Source of the DNA: Carex sylvatica
Taxonomy: Eukaryota; Streptophyta; Magnoliopsida; Poales; Cyperaceae
Direction of reading: 5' to 3'
Length of the DNA stretch: 17,069 nt
Assembly (NCBI GenBank): GCA_964058845.1
Contig: CAXKVR010000838.1
Coordinates: forward strand, 1 to 17,069
Under the pieces are notes generated by a model. That model ran no database searches and had not been told where the DNA came from. It was given only the letters and a program-made list of their open reading frames with translations. Of the stretch, positions 1 through 10,030 are shown piece after piece. Each line of letters opens with the position of its first letter. Position 1 is the stretch's first letter. A program made the position numbers and the translations under genes.

Positions 1-1765
1 GCGGTGAGCACACTCTCATTTCTTCTCACACCAACCCAAATCATTTTGAATAAACACCTTTTTTATTCCCTTGTGTCAATCAGATACCACACACATGTAT
101 ATGTTTTGCCCAATTACAAACTCCCGCACCCACTTCATGAACCATCCCCAATTCTCAAAATTCTCGTTCTCTACCAGTCCAAATGCTAACGGGATTAACT
201 GGTTCTCTGCATCATATTCGGTACAATTAACAGCTTACCTTTGTACCTGCCAGACAAGAAACAAGCATCGATACTGATGACGGGTCTGAGATGACCGACT
301 GCTGCAATACATGGTCCCCATGCCCATGCTGCTCTCATGAAAAAATGATACCCTGGCTTAGTGGTTGTCTTTGAAACAATTTTATATTGGGTTCCCAGAT
401 TTGACATTTTTATTGCCTCCAACAAAGGGACAATCAGGCCGTAAGACCCCTCCCAACTACTAAAGGCCCGAGCAATTGCTAACTCTCTACCACGCTATAA
501 TTTGTTGTACTTTGGAACGATGTCCTCATACCTTTCAGTGCATAAGTCAGTGACAGTCCGAATAGAAATATCAGTATTTTTTTCAATGACAATTTTATAC
601 AGTTGGCGACCATAGCGGACGTCAACTGTGCATGATCTAACCTGGATGCCGATGCATGACATGTGTGCTTAGCCACATTCTTCGTAATGACCCAAGTATT
701 ACCAAAGCCTATAGCCCTCGCAACCAATGCCCACCTGCACCGGGCGCTACACACTTGTACCTCAGTCTGGTGGTATCCTTGTGTGTATTTTTTATCTCCC
801 TATTTTGTTTGATGTGCCAGTGGTTAACTGTATATTTCATCTTATCATTGCTGTCATATGTCATCCCCTCAGATAATTCATGTCTTTCTCTCTTTTAATT
901 TACAAAAGAAACAACAAAAATTAAACAATATCAATTTAATAACAATAATTTAATAATTACATTAAAATTAAATATAAATTAACAAACATACCTCACAAGT
1001 CGCAAAAAAAAGCTATCGGCCTCTTCAAACCCTGATGTGTCATGAAATTGCTCAAACATATGTCTTTTCCCACGACCCACTATAGGCCACTTCCGTCTAC
1101 CAAGCACAGGAATACCAGTATCCTCATCACTGTGATCTGATACCCCACTGTCTCCATTATCATTCCAATTAGCCTCTGTCTCCCTTTATTCAGGATCCTC
1201 GTCCATATTGTCAGCATAATAAAGTCGTTCTGGGGTTTCAGATTGGTCCCTTTCAAATTGTACTCGGCTAGAAGACGAGGATGGAATTTGAGATCGACCC
1301 ATGTTAGATTGGACCCGACTAGAGCCCACTACAGATGGGGCCCGGCTAGGACCCGTTACAGATTGCTCGAGCCCCAAACCCTGAGTCAACTGCAACAATT
1401 GTCTGGTATTCTAACTGGAGTTCTTCTAGGGTTTTGTTTGGGGTTGGCTACCACATATAACTCTAGAAACTTGAAAGGATTGGTCATATTCATTGTCATC
1501 TGGACATATAACTCCCAACTGCTATCGTCTTGTACCGATAGCTGTTGGAACTAGGTTTGGTTGTCTTGGCCAATGTTGATCCTTGCGGTAATTACCAGTT
1601 CATAATTACGGTGGTCAATACCAATTTGTTGGTACGCTTCCCTATTTATACCTCTAAAATCCAAACCTAAGCCGATATTAAATATTTTTGGCATTTGGTG
1701 GCTATAATAAGCGCCATTTGGTCCTTGTTATACTTCACCACCAAAATAACAGCAATCTCAATCAT
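1..1765 (-). pseudogene. MuDR/MULE transposase, decayed, truncated by window edge
   Basis: This is a relic of a Mutator-like transposase gene, read on the minus strand across several frames. From its N-terminus (about 1755) it shows a leader region containing IFNIGLGLDFRG and NPFKFLELYVVANP. A Ser-rich and acidic linker follows (1398-1186), then RRKWPIVGRGKRHMFEQ (around 1090). An intron has a good donor (AG|GTATG at 991/990) and an acceptor near 892. After it come the MuDR N-terminal DNA-binding-like stretch (LSEGMTYDSNDKMKYTV, then CRWALVARA and HTCHA), and the start of the MULE DDE domain with RPVISIDACFLSGRYKGK. The Asp of ISID would be the first catalytic residue, and a later SD-x-HKGI segment lies near 90. 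The last catalytic acid would be beyond position 1. At least five in-frame stops and several frameshifts break the gene, so it cannot encode an active protein. A host gene derived from a MULE (FAR1 or MUSTANG type) is less likely given the decay. Confidence 0.85.
892..991 (-). other. Intron of the MULE transposase relic
   Basis: On the minus strand the acidic exon ends with LRLVR at AG|GTATGTTTG. About 100 bp of very AT-rich sequence follows and ends in TTTCTTTTGTAAATTAAAAG, after which MuDR-type coding sequence resumes. The donor is convincing. The acceptor is one of several nearby AGs, so the 3' boundary is uncertain by a few bases. Its presence shows that this copy came from a DNA-level transposition and not from a processed transcript. 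Confidence 0.55.
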
Positions 1766-1959
1766 AATTAGTTGAATGAACCTAATATTACAAAATAATA
1801 CACTAAATTAAAAAATACTACAAATTTTTTTTTAAAAGGATTAGAAGGTAAAAAATGCACATATGCAGCAGCCTTAGTGAAGAATGAGTGGAGAAATAGA
1901 AGACAGAACTTATCTGCTGCGTATATAACCTAAACCTAACACGTGCGCAGATCATGGGT
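1766..1959. other. AT-rich 5' flank of the MULE relic
   Basis: No coding sequence is visible here. The stretch holds an AT-rich segment with a T9 run near 1826-1834 and then moderately mixed sequence. It lies directly upstream (minus strand) of the transposase relic, where a promoter and terminal inverted repeat would be expected. The matching left terminus is outside the window, so the element end cannot be placed. Confidence 0.4.
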
Positions 1960-2092
1960 GCGAACGGATCGGTGCGCCGACCCAATAAGCGAACGGGTCG
2001 GTGCGCAGGTCCAATCTGCGAGCGGATCGGTCCGTAGGCCTAGTATGCGAACGAGTTCGGGATCCGTGTGCAGATTCAATCTGCGAACGTAG
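1960..2092. repeat. 29-bp GC-rich minisatellite
   Basis: Three adjacent 29-bp units begin GCGAACGG, GCGAACGG and GCGAGCGG at 1960, 1989 and 2018. A 36-bp variant begins GCGAACGA at 2047, and a partial unit begins GCGAACG at 2083. A degenerate half unit (GTGCGCAGATC) precedes them. The core GCGARCGGRTCGGTSCG is far richer in GC and CpG than its surroundings. The unit length is not a multiple of three and there is no open frame, so it is non-coding. It may be subterminal repeat DNA of the adjacent MULE. Confidence 0.75.
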
Positions 2093-2102
2093 AAGAATCT
2101 AA

Positions 2103-2160
2103 ATTCAGAATTAATGGGTGGTATTTATTTAATTCTGATTTATTGGGGTGGTAACTAAAA
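2103..2160. repeat. Diverged 29-bp tandem pair
   Basis: Two adjacent 29-bp units (2103-2131 and 2132-2160) share the pattern ATTC-GA-TTA-T-GGGTGGTA, with several substitutions. They follow the GC-rich minisatellite. They may mark the outer part of the MULE whose transposase relic lies to the left, but no paired terminus is visible. Confidence 0.45.
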
Positions 2161-2204
2161 AAAACGGGAGTCCGCCAGGGGGTCTTTCCCCTCGGAATGC
2201 TATC

Positions 2205-2342
2205 CTCTGCGGAGCTGTGCGGAACTTTTAATCTGGTCTGTTTGTTTTGATCGGACGGACCATATCAGATCTCAAAATTTGGGCCCCTCTAATTTGGTTC
2301 GTTCGATCAAAACGAACGGACCAGAGTAAAAGCTCCGCAGAG
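2205..2342. repeat. GC-rich imperfect inverted repeat, MITE-like
   Basis: The left arm (2205-2266) starts CTCTGCGGAGC and contains TTTTGATCGGACGGACC. The right arm (2290-2342) is its reverse complement, ending GCTCCGCAGAG, with an insertion of about 8-10 bp in the left arm and scattered substitutions. The spacer of about 23 bp contains GGGCCC. This looks like a small fold-back element or terminal-inverted-repeat remnant. No clear target site duplication was found, so the family is not assigned. Confidence 0.6.
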
Positions 2343-4854
2343 AATACTCCGTAGAGCATACTCTCTCCTTTCTTGTCTGCACCAGAGAGGGTTTTTCCCT
2401 CCTCCCTTTTTGCCTCTGCTTGGTGCGTCCCACCGATTATCTCTCTCCTTTTTTGGTCCTTCAAAGAGAAGAAAATGGAGGCGATGCTAATGATTTGGAT
2501 TTCCCCCGCTCCCTCTCTTCTGCGCTGTACGCCCGTCTCTTCGCTAGTCAGCGAACCCACACCCCCCTCTGCGAGAATTTATGGCTTAGCAGCAAAAGTC
2601 ACTGTTGTCACATAAGATTGACTCGTTTTGCCTATTTAGAGAGCTGGCTCTCACTGTTGAAATATGGTGCCTTGTGGTGCCTCCTTGCTGTGATTCTAGT
2701 AATTTTGGAAAGGTCGAGAAGCAAGGTGCCTCGCCTTGGAACCGGCTATCTTCTCGTATTACTGTCGTGTGTTCAAATTCTCTCCCGGGTAATTATGAAC
2801 TTCTCTTCTCTTGATTTTTTTTGCTTGTTGAGAATTGATCATGTCTCGTAATGGCATAGAAGCTAAGCTCCTCCATGTTGAATTGCTTCCTTGATTTCTT
2901 TTGAATTGACTGTACGAATAGGATCGATAGAATTGAATCCAATGCGGGTTGTTGAATTTCCCGATTGGATTAACTTATTACTTGACATGTTAGCGCTTGT
3001 GTATTCCGACTTGATTATGTCGAATTGTGCCATTTTTTTCGGTTCTGAAAATCCTTGGTTTTCTTGTCTAACCTGGTATTGTGTTGTTGATCTCTTGAAT
3101 GGTGCCTTGAATTTTTCTTGTTGTGTCTATTATGGTGTATTGTACCAGTCCTTTGAACTAGCAGGGGCCTAAAAGTAATTTAATTAAGATTAAGGGGTTG
3201 ATTTGCGAAATAGAAGCCCTTGTGTGAAAGTATATTAATTAAGGGCCAATCTAAAAATTGTGATAAAAAGAGTGAAATTTGGAGCCGAGACTTTTGCTGT
3301 TGGGCTTGTGAATGAATTAGTTTAATTAATTAAGGGCCTTCGACCTTGGTTTATGTGTGCCTTGATAATTAATGAATGATGGAACCTTTTAATTTTAATG
3401 GACTTAGGTCCAAATCCGAAAATAAAAAGGAATTGAAATTCAGTTTTGACATGGAAAATAAAATTGTGGAATTTGAATTTCCAAAATGCATAATTTGACG
3501 GATTAAAACACGGCTTAACATTTAGGTTAAAATAAGGAATCGAATAAAAAGAACGCACTTTTATGGGATAGATATATAATAAGATAGGATTTTTATTAAT
3601 AATTAATTACGTAACGCATTTTTATCGTATAATTATTATAATGGACTTTATTATTATAATAATTAACTTTAAACCTGAGTCGGAACAGTCAGATTTTATT
3701 GTGACTATTTCAAGTATTTATTATGACCTAAAAATCAAAGTAAATTAAAAGTATATATAAAATTACCGTATAAGTAAACTAATAAAATAACATGCGTAAA
3801 ATTCTCTAAGTTACGGTCTTTAGAATATAGATTAGTTAGAACTCGTATTTCTATTTTATACATAACAGAAACCGATCTCCAATAAAAAACCCAAAATAAC
3901 TCATCCAACACTTTAAATAAAATAAAAATTTAACAAAAAAAGTTTTTAAAGTTTTATAACATTTAAGTATTTTTGAAACATAAACGAAAAATATTTATTT
4001 TGGACTTAGATTCGAAACGACGAATAAACAGTAAAATTAGAGTAGTGATAAATAATAAATTGTGCGACCTAGAATTAAATAATTAGAAAAACACGTATAA
4101 TAGGTAAATAATTCTTTTCTAAAATTTTGTAAAACCAATTTAAGTATCTAAATTATAATATAACTAAAAATATATTATAATATTTATTAGTTTAATAATA
4201 ATTACATAATTTATCCATGTTTATAAAAATAGTAACATTAGGATTTTTTAATAATAAGTTAACTTTCGAAACTGCAGTTCGATTGATTTAAAATAATTAT
4301 AGTTAAGTTAAAATAAATCAAATAGATAAGTAATTAGGATATATTAATAGGTAAGACACGTTTAAAATTACCGTAGCTCACGCATAATTATTTTTGCGAA
4401 TTTCGACATTAGAATTTTTACGAGCAATTTATCTTCAAATTAAATTATTAAAAATATAAATTCTTTTAGGATTAAATTAGATTAGTTTAGATGAAAGTGA
4501 ATGATCAATACCTGACGAAATTATAAATTTAGATTAATGCTAAGCTCGATGACATGAAAGTAAATAATTAATATCTGACTAACCGGTTCAGTCAAACTGA
4601 CTGAATTGGTAATTTTTATAAAATTGAAATAATCGAGGATTTGACTTACACATTAATAGGGGCGAGGGTTAGAATAATTTAGAGTAGATCTTAATTAGTT
4701 ATAATTACGTAATTTCATATCAGCAGATCCAGCCCGACCTACAGGTGTGGGATATCTGAATTATTTCTTTCGTGGGCATACTCTTACCAAGTCGATCCAT
4801 CTAACCTGATATCCGCACTTTATTTTTAAGTAGTTGCATTAAAACTGTAGGGCA
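2343..4854. other. Long non-coding stretch, possible decayed LTR or leader DNA
   Basis: No protein of known family can be read from any frame. The part at 2343-2830 is pyrimidine-rich and resembles an untranslated leader (CTCTCTCC tracts, then TCTCCCGGGTAATT). From about 3170 to 4700 the sequence is extremely AT-rich, with recurring TTAATTAAGGG motifs near 3180, 3236 and 3330. This texture resembles long non-coding LTRs of plant Ty3/gypsy elements, but neither TG...CA ends, nor a primer-binding site, nor gag/pol coding was found. The LTR idea is an inference of low confidence. Confidence 0.3.
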
Positions 4855-5276
4855 TGTTTATCATTTCTGCATTGTAGGTAGAATTGCATAACCCTGAAAA
4901 ATCTGAATTTATTGTATTTGAAAATTATCGATCTAACGGTGACTTAAAAATCAGCATGTAGAACAAAATGCAGAAATTTCAAAGTGTTATGCAATAATTA
5001 GATCGACAAAATGCAGAAATTTCAAAGTGTTATGCAATAATTTATTCTAATTATTTATTAAGCCATCGTTGGATCAATAATTTTCAAAGTGGCTTAATAA
5101 ATAGTAAAAATATTCAGAAAAATGTAAAATTTGGTCTCGAATTACATATTAATATGGAGAACAAAATGAACTGTTCATATTGACTTTTTGAATTTTAAAA
5201 TTTCAAATTTGGATCGTATGTATTTCGGCTCATATGCATACGACTACATATTAGTCACTCTCTCTCTCTCTCTCTT
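4855..5276. mobile_element. Fold-back MITE, decayed (superfamily member H)
   Basis: The right half (about 5048-5276) carries the superfamily core: TTATTAAGCCATCGTTGGATC, then AAAGTGGCTTAATAAATAG, then AAATTTGGTCTC and TTAATATGGAGAACA. It ends in TAGTCA(CT)n beside (TA)n. The left half (about 4870-4950) is shorter and more diverged, with TGAAAATTATCGATCTAACGG forming the partner of the central palindrome. A 37-bp direct duplication disrupts the centre. The element has no coding capacity. The left end is not resolved. Confidence 0.6.
4963..5042. repeat. 37-bp direct duplication (period 43)
   Basis: The segment starting ACAAAATGCAGAAATTTC and ending TTATGCAATAATT occurs identically at 4963-4999 and 5006-5042, separated by AGATCG. 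The identity indicates a recent local duplication inside the otherwise diverged fold-back element. Confidence 0.85.
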
Positions 5277-5292
5277 TATATATATATATAGA

Positions 5293-5709
5293 GTTGGGCT
5301 AAACTGAGCCATGGCTTATTTCGTATTGGTGAGCCATGGCTCGTTTTAACTATTTTGAAAATTCAAACAACCAATCCGAACCGTTCATCTTGTTCTCCAT
5401 ATTGAAATGTGCTTGGAGACCAAATTTTACATTTTTTGGAATTTTTTACTATTTATTAAGCATATTTGAAAATTACTGGTCCGATGGTCCAAATTTTTTT
5501 ATTGTTTTTTTACTGTTCACAGCAAAACAACAATTTTCAGAAATACTTAATAAATAGTAAACAGATTCCAAAAATTATAAAATTTGGTCTCCAAGCACAT
5601 TTCAATATAGAGATCATATCTAACGGTTCGGATCGGTCGTTTAGACTTTTAAAATAAAAATACGGCGTGGAGTACAAATGCTTGGTGAGCCATGGCTCAC
5701 CCAAGTCCA

Positions 5710-5712
<3 letters not shown>
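5293..5712. mobile_element. Fold-back MITE, complete (member A)
   Basis: This is a 420-bp element flanked by (TA)n on the left (5276-5290) and (CT)n(TA)n on the right (5710-5748). The outer ends contain GAGCCATGGCT and its inverse (the motif is itself nearly palindromic). The inner arms are long inverted repeats: ACCGTTCATCTTGTTCTCC ... GGAGACCAAATTTTACA ... ACTATTTATTAAGCA on the left pair with the reverse complement on the right. It is closely related along its whole length to the element at 13138-13548. It has no ORF of interest. The (TA)n flank and lack of coding fit a microsatellite-targeting or TA-targeting MITE. Confidence 0.8.
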
Positions 5713-5749
<37 letters not shown>

Positions 5750-5800
5750 AGATTATTAGCTTTTCTTCTTCTCATGGAAGATAATATATTATTATTATTA
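5713..5800. repeat. (CT)n(TA)n and (ATT)n microsatellites
   Basis: A CT run (about 5710-5730) passes directly into a TA run (to 5748) at the right end of MITE A, and an ATT run follows near 5785-5802. The CT part appears to belong to the MITE terminus, because related ends in the window carry the same tract. Confidence 0.7.
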
Positions 5801-6080
5801 TTTTACGTGCATACACATGCATTGGTGAGGGCTGAGCAAAGCCGAGTGACTTCGTTTCGTCTTGATGTCACTTAGCATGGGACGGCGCGACAGCCACTGA
5901 GCCATGTGTCACTTGATTCTTGGATGGCTTTATGATTTATATTATATGTATAAACTTGGATTATATATTCTTTTCGATTCATTTTACCATTACGTGCGGG
6001 CCGGACTCGAGCCCTGAGGCACGAACGATTCGGGATTTATTCTTTCCCTACATTAGGAGCTACTTTTCTTAGAACTGATG

Positions 6081-6188
6081 GATTCCAAGATTGGAAGGTC
6101 TTGGGTAGAATCCTGAGGGGTTCCAAAGCCGGTGAGTCTTGGGTAGAACCTCGCGGGATTTCAAGGCCGGTGTTGGGTAGAATCCATG
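6081..6188. repeat. Three tandem units of 39, 38 and 31 bp
   Basis: Units begin at 6081, 6120 and 6158. Each has the pattern TTCCAAG/GTTCCAAAG, then GGTGAG or similar, then TTGGGTAGAA. They differ by substitutions and a short deletion, so the duplication is not recent. Confidence 0.7.
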
Positions 6189-6517
6189 TTTCATGTACGG
6201 GGCCGGATGCGAGCCTCCGATCCTATTAGTCTGGCCGGATGGTAGAGTTATCTCCTGCTCATGAGGGAAGAGATTAACTATTTTACGACTTGTATTGTAT
6301 GATTTCTCTTATTTTATATGTTTGGGTGATGAATCGTTAGGCGAGATGACACATCGAATTTTGATATAACCATCGGCTAGTGTGCTATTATCTTAAGGGC
6401 AATGCTCAATGTCACTTAGGCAATGTGTATCATTGTTCCCCTGATCGCAGTCCTTAGATTATATCATTTGGACCTGTTGGTCCTATTGGCACGGCACGGG
6501 GTGATTTTCTTAATCCG

Positions 6518-6548
6518 TATTATTGTTATTATTATTATTATTATTATA
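6518..6548. repeat. (ATT)n microsatellite
   Basis: Nearly uninterrupted ATT trinucleotides form this run. In one frame it gives the poly-Ile segment of a spurious ORF. Confidence 0.85.
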
Positions 6549-6558
6549 TTTGGGGTAC

Positions 6559-6688
6559 ACAGTGCTAAGAGTATTGGATTCCGACTTAATTTCTATCCGA
6601 TATATTATTTTGACTTTAGGGTTACAGTGCTAGGAGTACTGGATTCTGACTTGATTTTTATTCGATATATTATTTTGACTTTGGGGTT
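6559..6688. repeat. 65-bp tandem duplication
   Basis: The segment beginning ACAGTGCTAAGAGTA (6559-6623) is followed immediately by a second copy beginning ACAGTGCTAGGAGTA (6624-6688). They share GATATATTATTTTGACTTT and differ at about eight positions. The period is not a multiple of three, which argues against coding. Confidence 0.85.
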
Positions 6689-7340
6689 ATTTTGCATGTT
6701 GGCATAATAGATTAACCGCATCTTGACATTACTTAAAATTATTGTAAATTAGATTAGATATTGTTATAGGTTCACACTTGTTCATATTTTAAATTATATT
6801 CATAACTGAACGCGATTTATAAATAAAAGTGCTTTGACCGTAAAGGATCCCTGAGGGGATAATTCTGGATCACATATTGGGTGATTTGTCACTCACCCAC
6901 AAGTTGTTTCATCAGTTTTGGATACAGCATCTGGCGATCCACAGCAGGAGTTATCAGGAGCTGTCCCCGATGGCCACACCGCTTGATTAGCTAGAGTTAG
7001 GCTTTTGATTAGGTTTACGAGTCCCATATTTCTTGTGTTATATATACGGGCTTGATAGATCATGTAGTCTCTTTCATTAGATGATGTTATTTATCCGCTA
7101 AGTCTAGCATGGTTGACCACGCACCACGCCATAGTAGAGGGTGGAAGTCGGATCGTACGATTCAGTCGTCAAGGAAGCTAGGAACAAGGATTCTGATTAC
7201 ATTCGTGCTCCAAGCAGACCAGATGATGACTTCCGGCTGGAGTGTATACGTTACATCCACGATAGTGAGTTAAGGGTAACGACACCTTACAAATTTACAT
7301 ACCACTTACGGAAGCTAGTTTTGCAACTCTAGAAAATTTA

Positions 7341-8833
7341 GAAAAAAAATTTTTAAAAAAAAAATTAATCAAGATATATTTTAGAGAGAGACATTGTAGT
7401 CCCTAACAGTACTTAGAGGGAGTTTAAAAGAGAGTCTTAAACTCTCTAAACTAACAAGTAAAATAGGCACGTGCAAGTAAAGTAAATAGAGTAGAGTTTA
7501 GAAATAATTGACACGTAAGATGATAACAGAGTTCAATGTAAAATGCCTATGTCTCCGAAATAGAACAACCTCGTCGGCACCCATTTTCTATTACCCAAAA
7601 AGAAAAGATACAACTCGTGATACGTGAGCCTAACAATGGTGGGAAGTCACTGCCTAACTCGTATACAAGGTGAGTCTAGAAGCTCGAACTAGAGAGTCCC
7701 TCGGGATCCTCACATAGCTATGGATATATGTGAGCGGAAATGCTCGAGCTAGTGTACCACTTCGCACCCTACAAGCAGGATGCACTAGCTAGGATGGAAA
7801 GACTCTAGAACTAAATTCAAGACACTAAGCTATCTCCTAAAAGATAAATCGAGTGGATTTGAGTATGTTGAGAAGATATTGAAGTTTAAGCTCACTCAAC
7901 AATGAAAGTTTTCAAGAGTTGCACAATAAATACTTTTTCAAATGTGAGAGGTGGCTAGCTTGACAAAATATAAAGTGAAATAACTTTTTATATAGTGTGA
8001 AATTCATATTTGCCAAAACTCATTCTAACAGAAAGAGACCTGTTAAATGGGTGTACTGATATTGAAGTTGTGGTTTTCACAATTTAATTTAAATTGATAT
8101 TAACAGTTTTGAACGTTTATGTCTGTTTAGGACGGTTAGTACAATTTATCCCAAAAAACTTGATAATCATTCCATACGGATGTCATCCATCTTGGATGGA
8201 ATCAAACTAAAACTTTTTGTCTTGTATCATTTAAATTAGTTCCATATGATTTGTTCTGTTCAAGGCGAATGCTCCAGAAATCAACAAGTCTCAAATATCA
8301 TTTACTTAACTACTTGATTATTACACAAATCTATAGCTTCGTAAAATTTTGTTGACTTCTTAGATTCATTATAAGAATTTTATAATTTAGCACTTCATGA
8401 ACCTTAATATTTCATTATAAATCTTTTAACTAAGACTGAACCTATCTTTGATTATTCACAATAGATCTTGTAACTAATTAAAGCATTGAAGCTGCAAATT
8501 CACTAATCGTGTAAATAGTTAAATTAAATTTATGTATATTTTGTAAATTTAGTCAAACAAAGTATTAGAAGATTGCATATAGCCAACAAACATATGTATT
8601 GCTTTAATTACATAAATATTTTAATTATTAATAAAGAGATATAGAATTTTATTAAAAAAGAGAGCAAAAATTATACATAAAATTTACAATATTTTTTATT
8701 TACAGAAGAATTTAGCTATCTTTGCCCCTATAAATCCGCCCTACCTGCTAAAAGTTTTTATTAGAAAACAAATTATTACAATAAGAAAGATAAAATAATA
8801 AAAGTGAGCCATATTCTATTTTATTTTATTTTT
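7341..8833. other. Non-coding AT-rich stretch, unassigned
   Basis: No open frame or RNA gene is supported. The part at 7560-7880 is less AT-rich (GTGAGCCTAAC, GAGTCCCTCGGGATCC, CTCGAGCTAGTG) and could be a decayed retroelement non-coding region. Nothing identifies the family, and no ends were found. Confidence 0.3.
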
Positions 8834-9046
8834 TAGATGGTTTGGCAATAGCTATTACAAAAATCTGTCATCATTTGTGAAGATAAAAGTATTTTTTGCT
8901 AACGGTATTTTTATGTATACTCTTGTTAGTAATACTGATACATTCATACATAACAATGTTTATTGGTGTACTATCAACAATAATCACTTTTTATTCAGCT
9001 CGCAGATGGTGGCATATTTTTGTAGTAGCTATTGTCTAACCATCTA
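8834..9046. mobile_element. Small fold-back element with 47-bp inverted arms
   Basis: The left arm (8834-8880) begins TAGATGGTTTGGCAATAGC. The right arm (9000-9046) ends GCTATTGTCTAACCATCTA and is its inverse, with about 8 mismatches in 47. The arms are bordered by T and A runs that extend the pairing. The total of 213 bp without coding capacity suits a MITE. No unambiguous target duplication can be seen because the borders are homopolymeric. Confidence 0.65.
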
Positions 9047-9539
9047 AAAAAAATACCATATTTACAAAATTCAATGTGCCAAGATGAAAAAGGAACGGAC
9101 GGGTTCCATGTATTCCCTTAAATATTATATATGTTCTCATCAAATGTTTGTGATTACATATTTGTCCTTTCACAATTATAAAAACTTACATATTTATCCT
9201 ATATAATTCTACATTATATCAAATATATCTAAAAGTGGTTAAATAATCATATTTGTAACTCTAAAATTCTCTTCAAAATATATATGAATTAATAAAGTAT
9301 AAACCATTATACCCTCTTTTTTTTTTTATTATTTTTCTGGTCCTGAGTGGATCCGTCAAACGCTCCAAACTCTCCTGCCATAAATTTCTTCTCCCCGCTT
9401 CACCCCTCTCTGATATGGTATCGGATATATATATGTTGAATGGTTTGTTTTCTCAGTTAGAGCTCGCCTAGTTAAATCCAATCTATAAGAATAATTACAA
9501 AGGCTCGTGAACAATTAATGTCTCGTAGCTAGATAGATA

Positions 9540-9577
9540 TATAGTATAGGTATAGGTATAGCTATAGCTATAGCTAG
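9540..9577. repeat. Tandem TATAGG/TATAGC hexanucleotides
   Basis: Consecutive six-base units read TATAGG, TATAGG, TATAGC, TATAGC, TATAGC after a preceding AGATAGATATATAG. This is a low-copy, imperfect short tandem repeat. Confidence 0.75.
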
Positions 9578-9992
9578 AGACAAATTTTTGAGTTTTAATT
9601 GTCCACCACATACAATTAAACTAATTAATTAGCTGATATAATTAAATTGAACAAATTAATAATGCTTAAGTTTTTTTCATTTCTCCTAGATCTCTCTCTT
9701 ATCTTAATTATCACTTATTCTAATTCCAAATCATCAAATCGACTGAGAATATTAATTGCAATAACTTTACCGACGTCAACTAATCCAGCTTAATTAATTG
9801 TCCATATATATAAGTACGAGCCAAGGATTAAGGGAGATAATTAACTAGCTAGTGTTTTTTTATAGAATTATCATGATAAATATATATATAGTCATTAACT
9901 AATTAGTTTTCTTTAATTATACTTCAAATCTTTAATTTGTAACTCCTTTTTCATTTTTTTTCAATTCAGAAAAGAAGAAAAGAAAAAAGACA

Positions 9993-10030
9993 ACGTACGT
10001 ACGTACGTAACATATATATATATATATATA
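9993..10030. repeat. (ACGT)4 and (TA)n run
   Basis: Four ACGT units plus an A (9993-10009) are followed by ACA and a TA run ending near 10030. ACGT is the core recognised by plant bZIP factors, but four head-to-tail copies can equally be a plain tetranucleotide microsatellite. Confidence 0.75.

Larger units (their letters stand above)
5803..7340. other. Non-coding region, possible LTR-derived, with tandem repeats
   Basis: No gene can be supported. A 94-codon frame at 6423-6707 is low-complexity (poly-Ile from an ATT run) and spans a tandem duplication. A 63-codon frame at 7141-7332 matches no family I recognise. The block at 6000-6240 has GC-rich phrases (GGGCCGG, GAGCCCTGAGG). The block at 6840-6990 has GTCACTCACCCAC and GGAGTTATCAGG, which are reminiscent of the 3' part of plant Ty3/gypsy LTRs. 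Without ends or internal domains this remains a suggestion. Confidence 0.3.

Noticed and set aside
2228..2851. Overlapping frames of 80-143 codons on both strands
   Set aside because: None resembles a known protein. They overlap the inverted repeat and pyrimidine-rich leader-like sequence and lack consistent coding character.
2891..3172. 93-codon plus-strand frame
   Set aside because: It has T-rich composition, a hydrophobic and cysteine-rich product with no motif, and no supporting splice or start context.
4690..4830. Possible LTR boundary or gene fragment near GTGTGGGATATCTG
   Set aside because: No TG...CA terminus pair, primer-binding site or coding domain could be found nearby.
6423..6707. 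94-codon frame with a poly-Ile stretch
   Set aside because: It spans an ATT microsatellite and a 65-bp tandem duplication whose period breaks the frame.
7141..7332. 63-codon plus-strand frame
   Set aside because: Its composition is plausible, but there is no recognisable domain, no start context and no neighbouring exons. It lies in repeat-like DNA.
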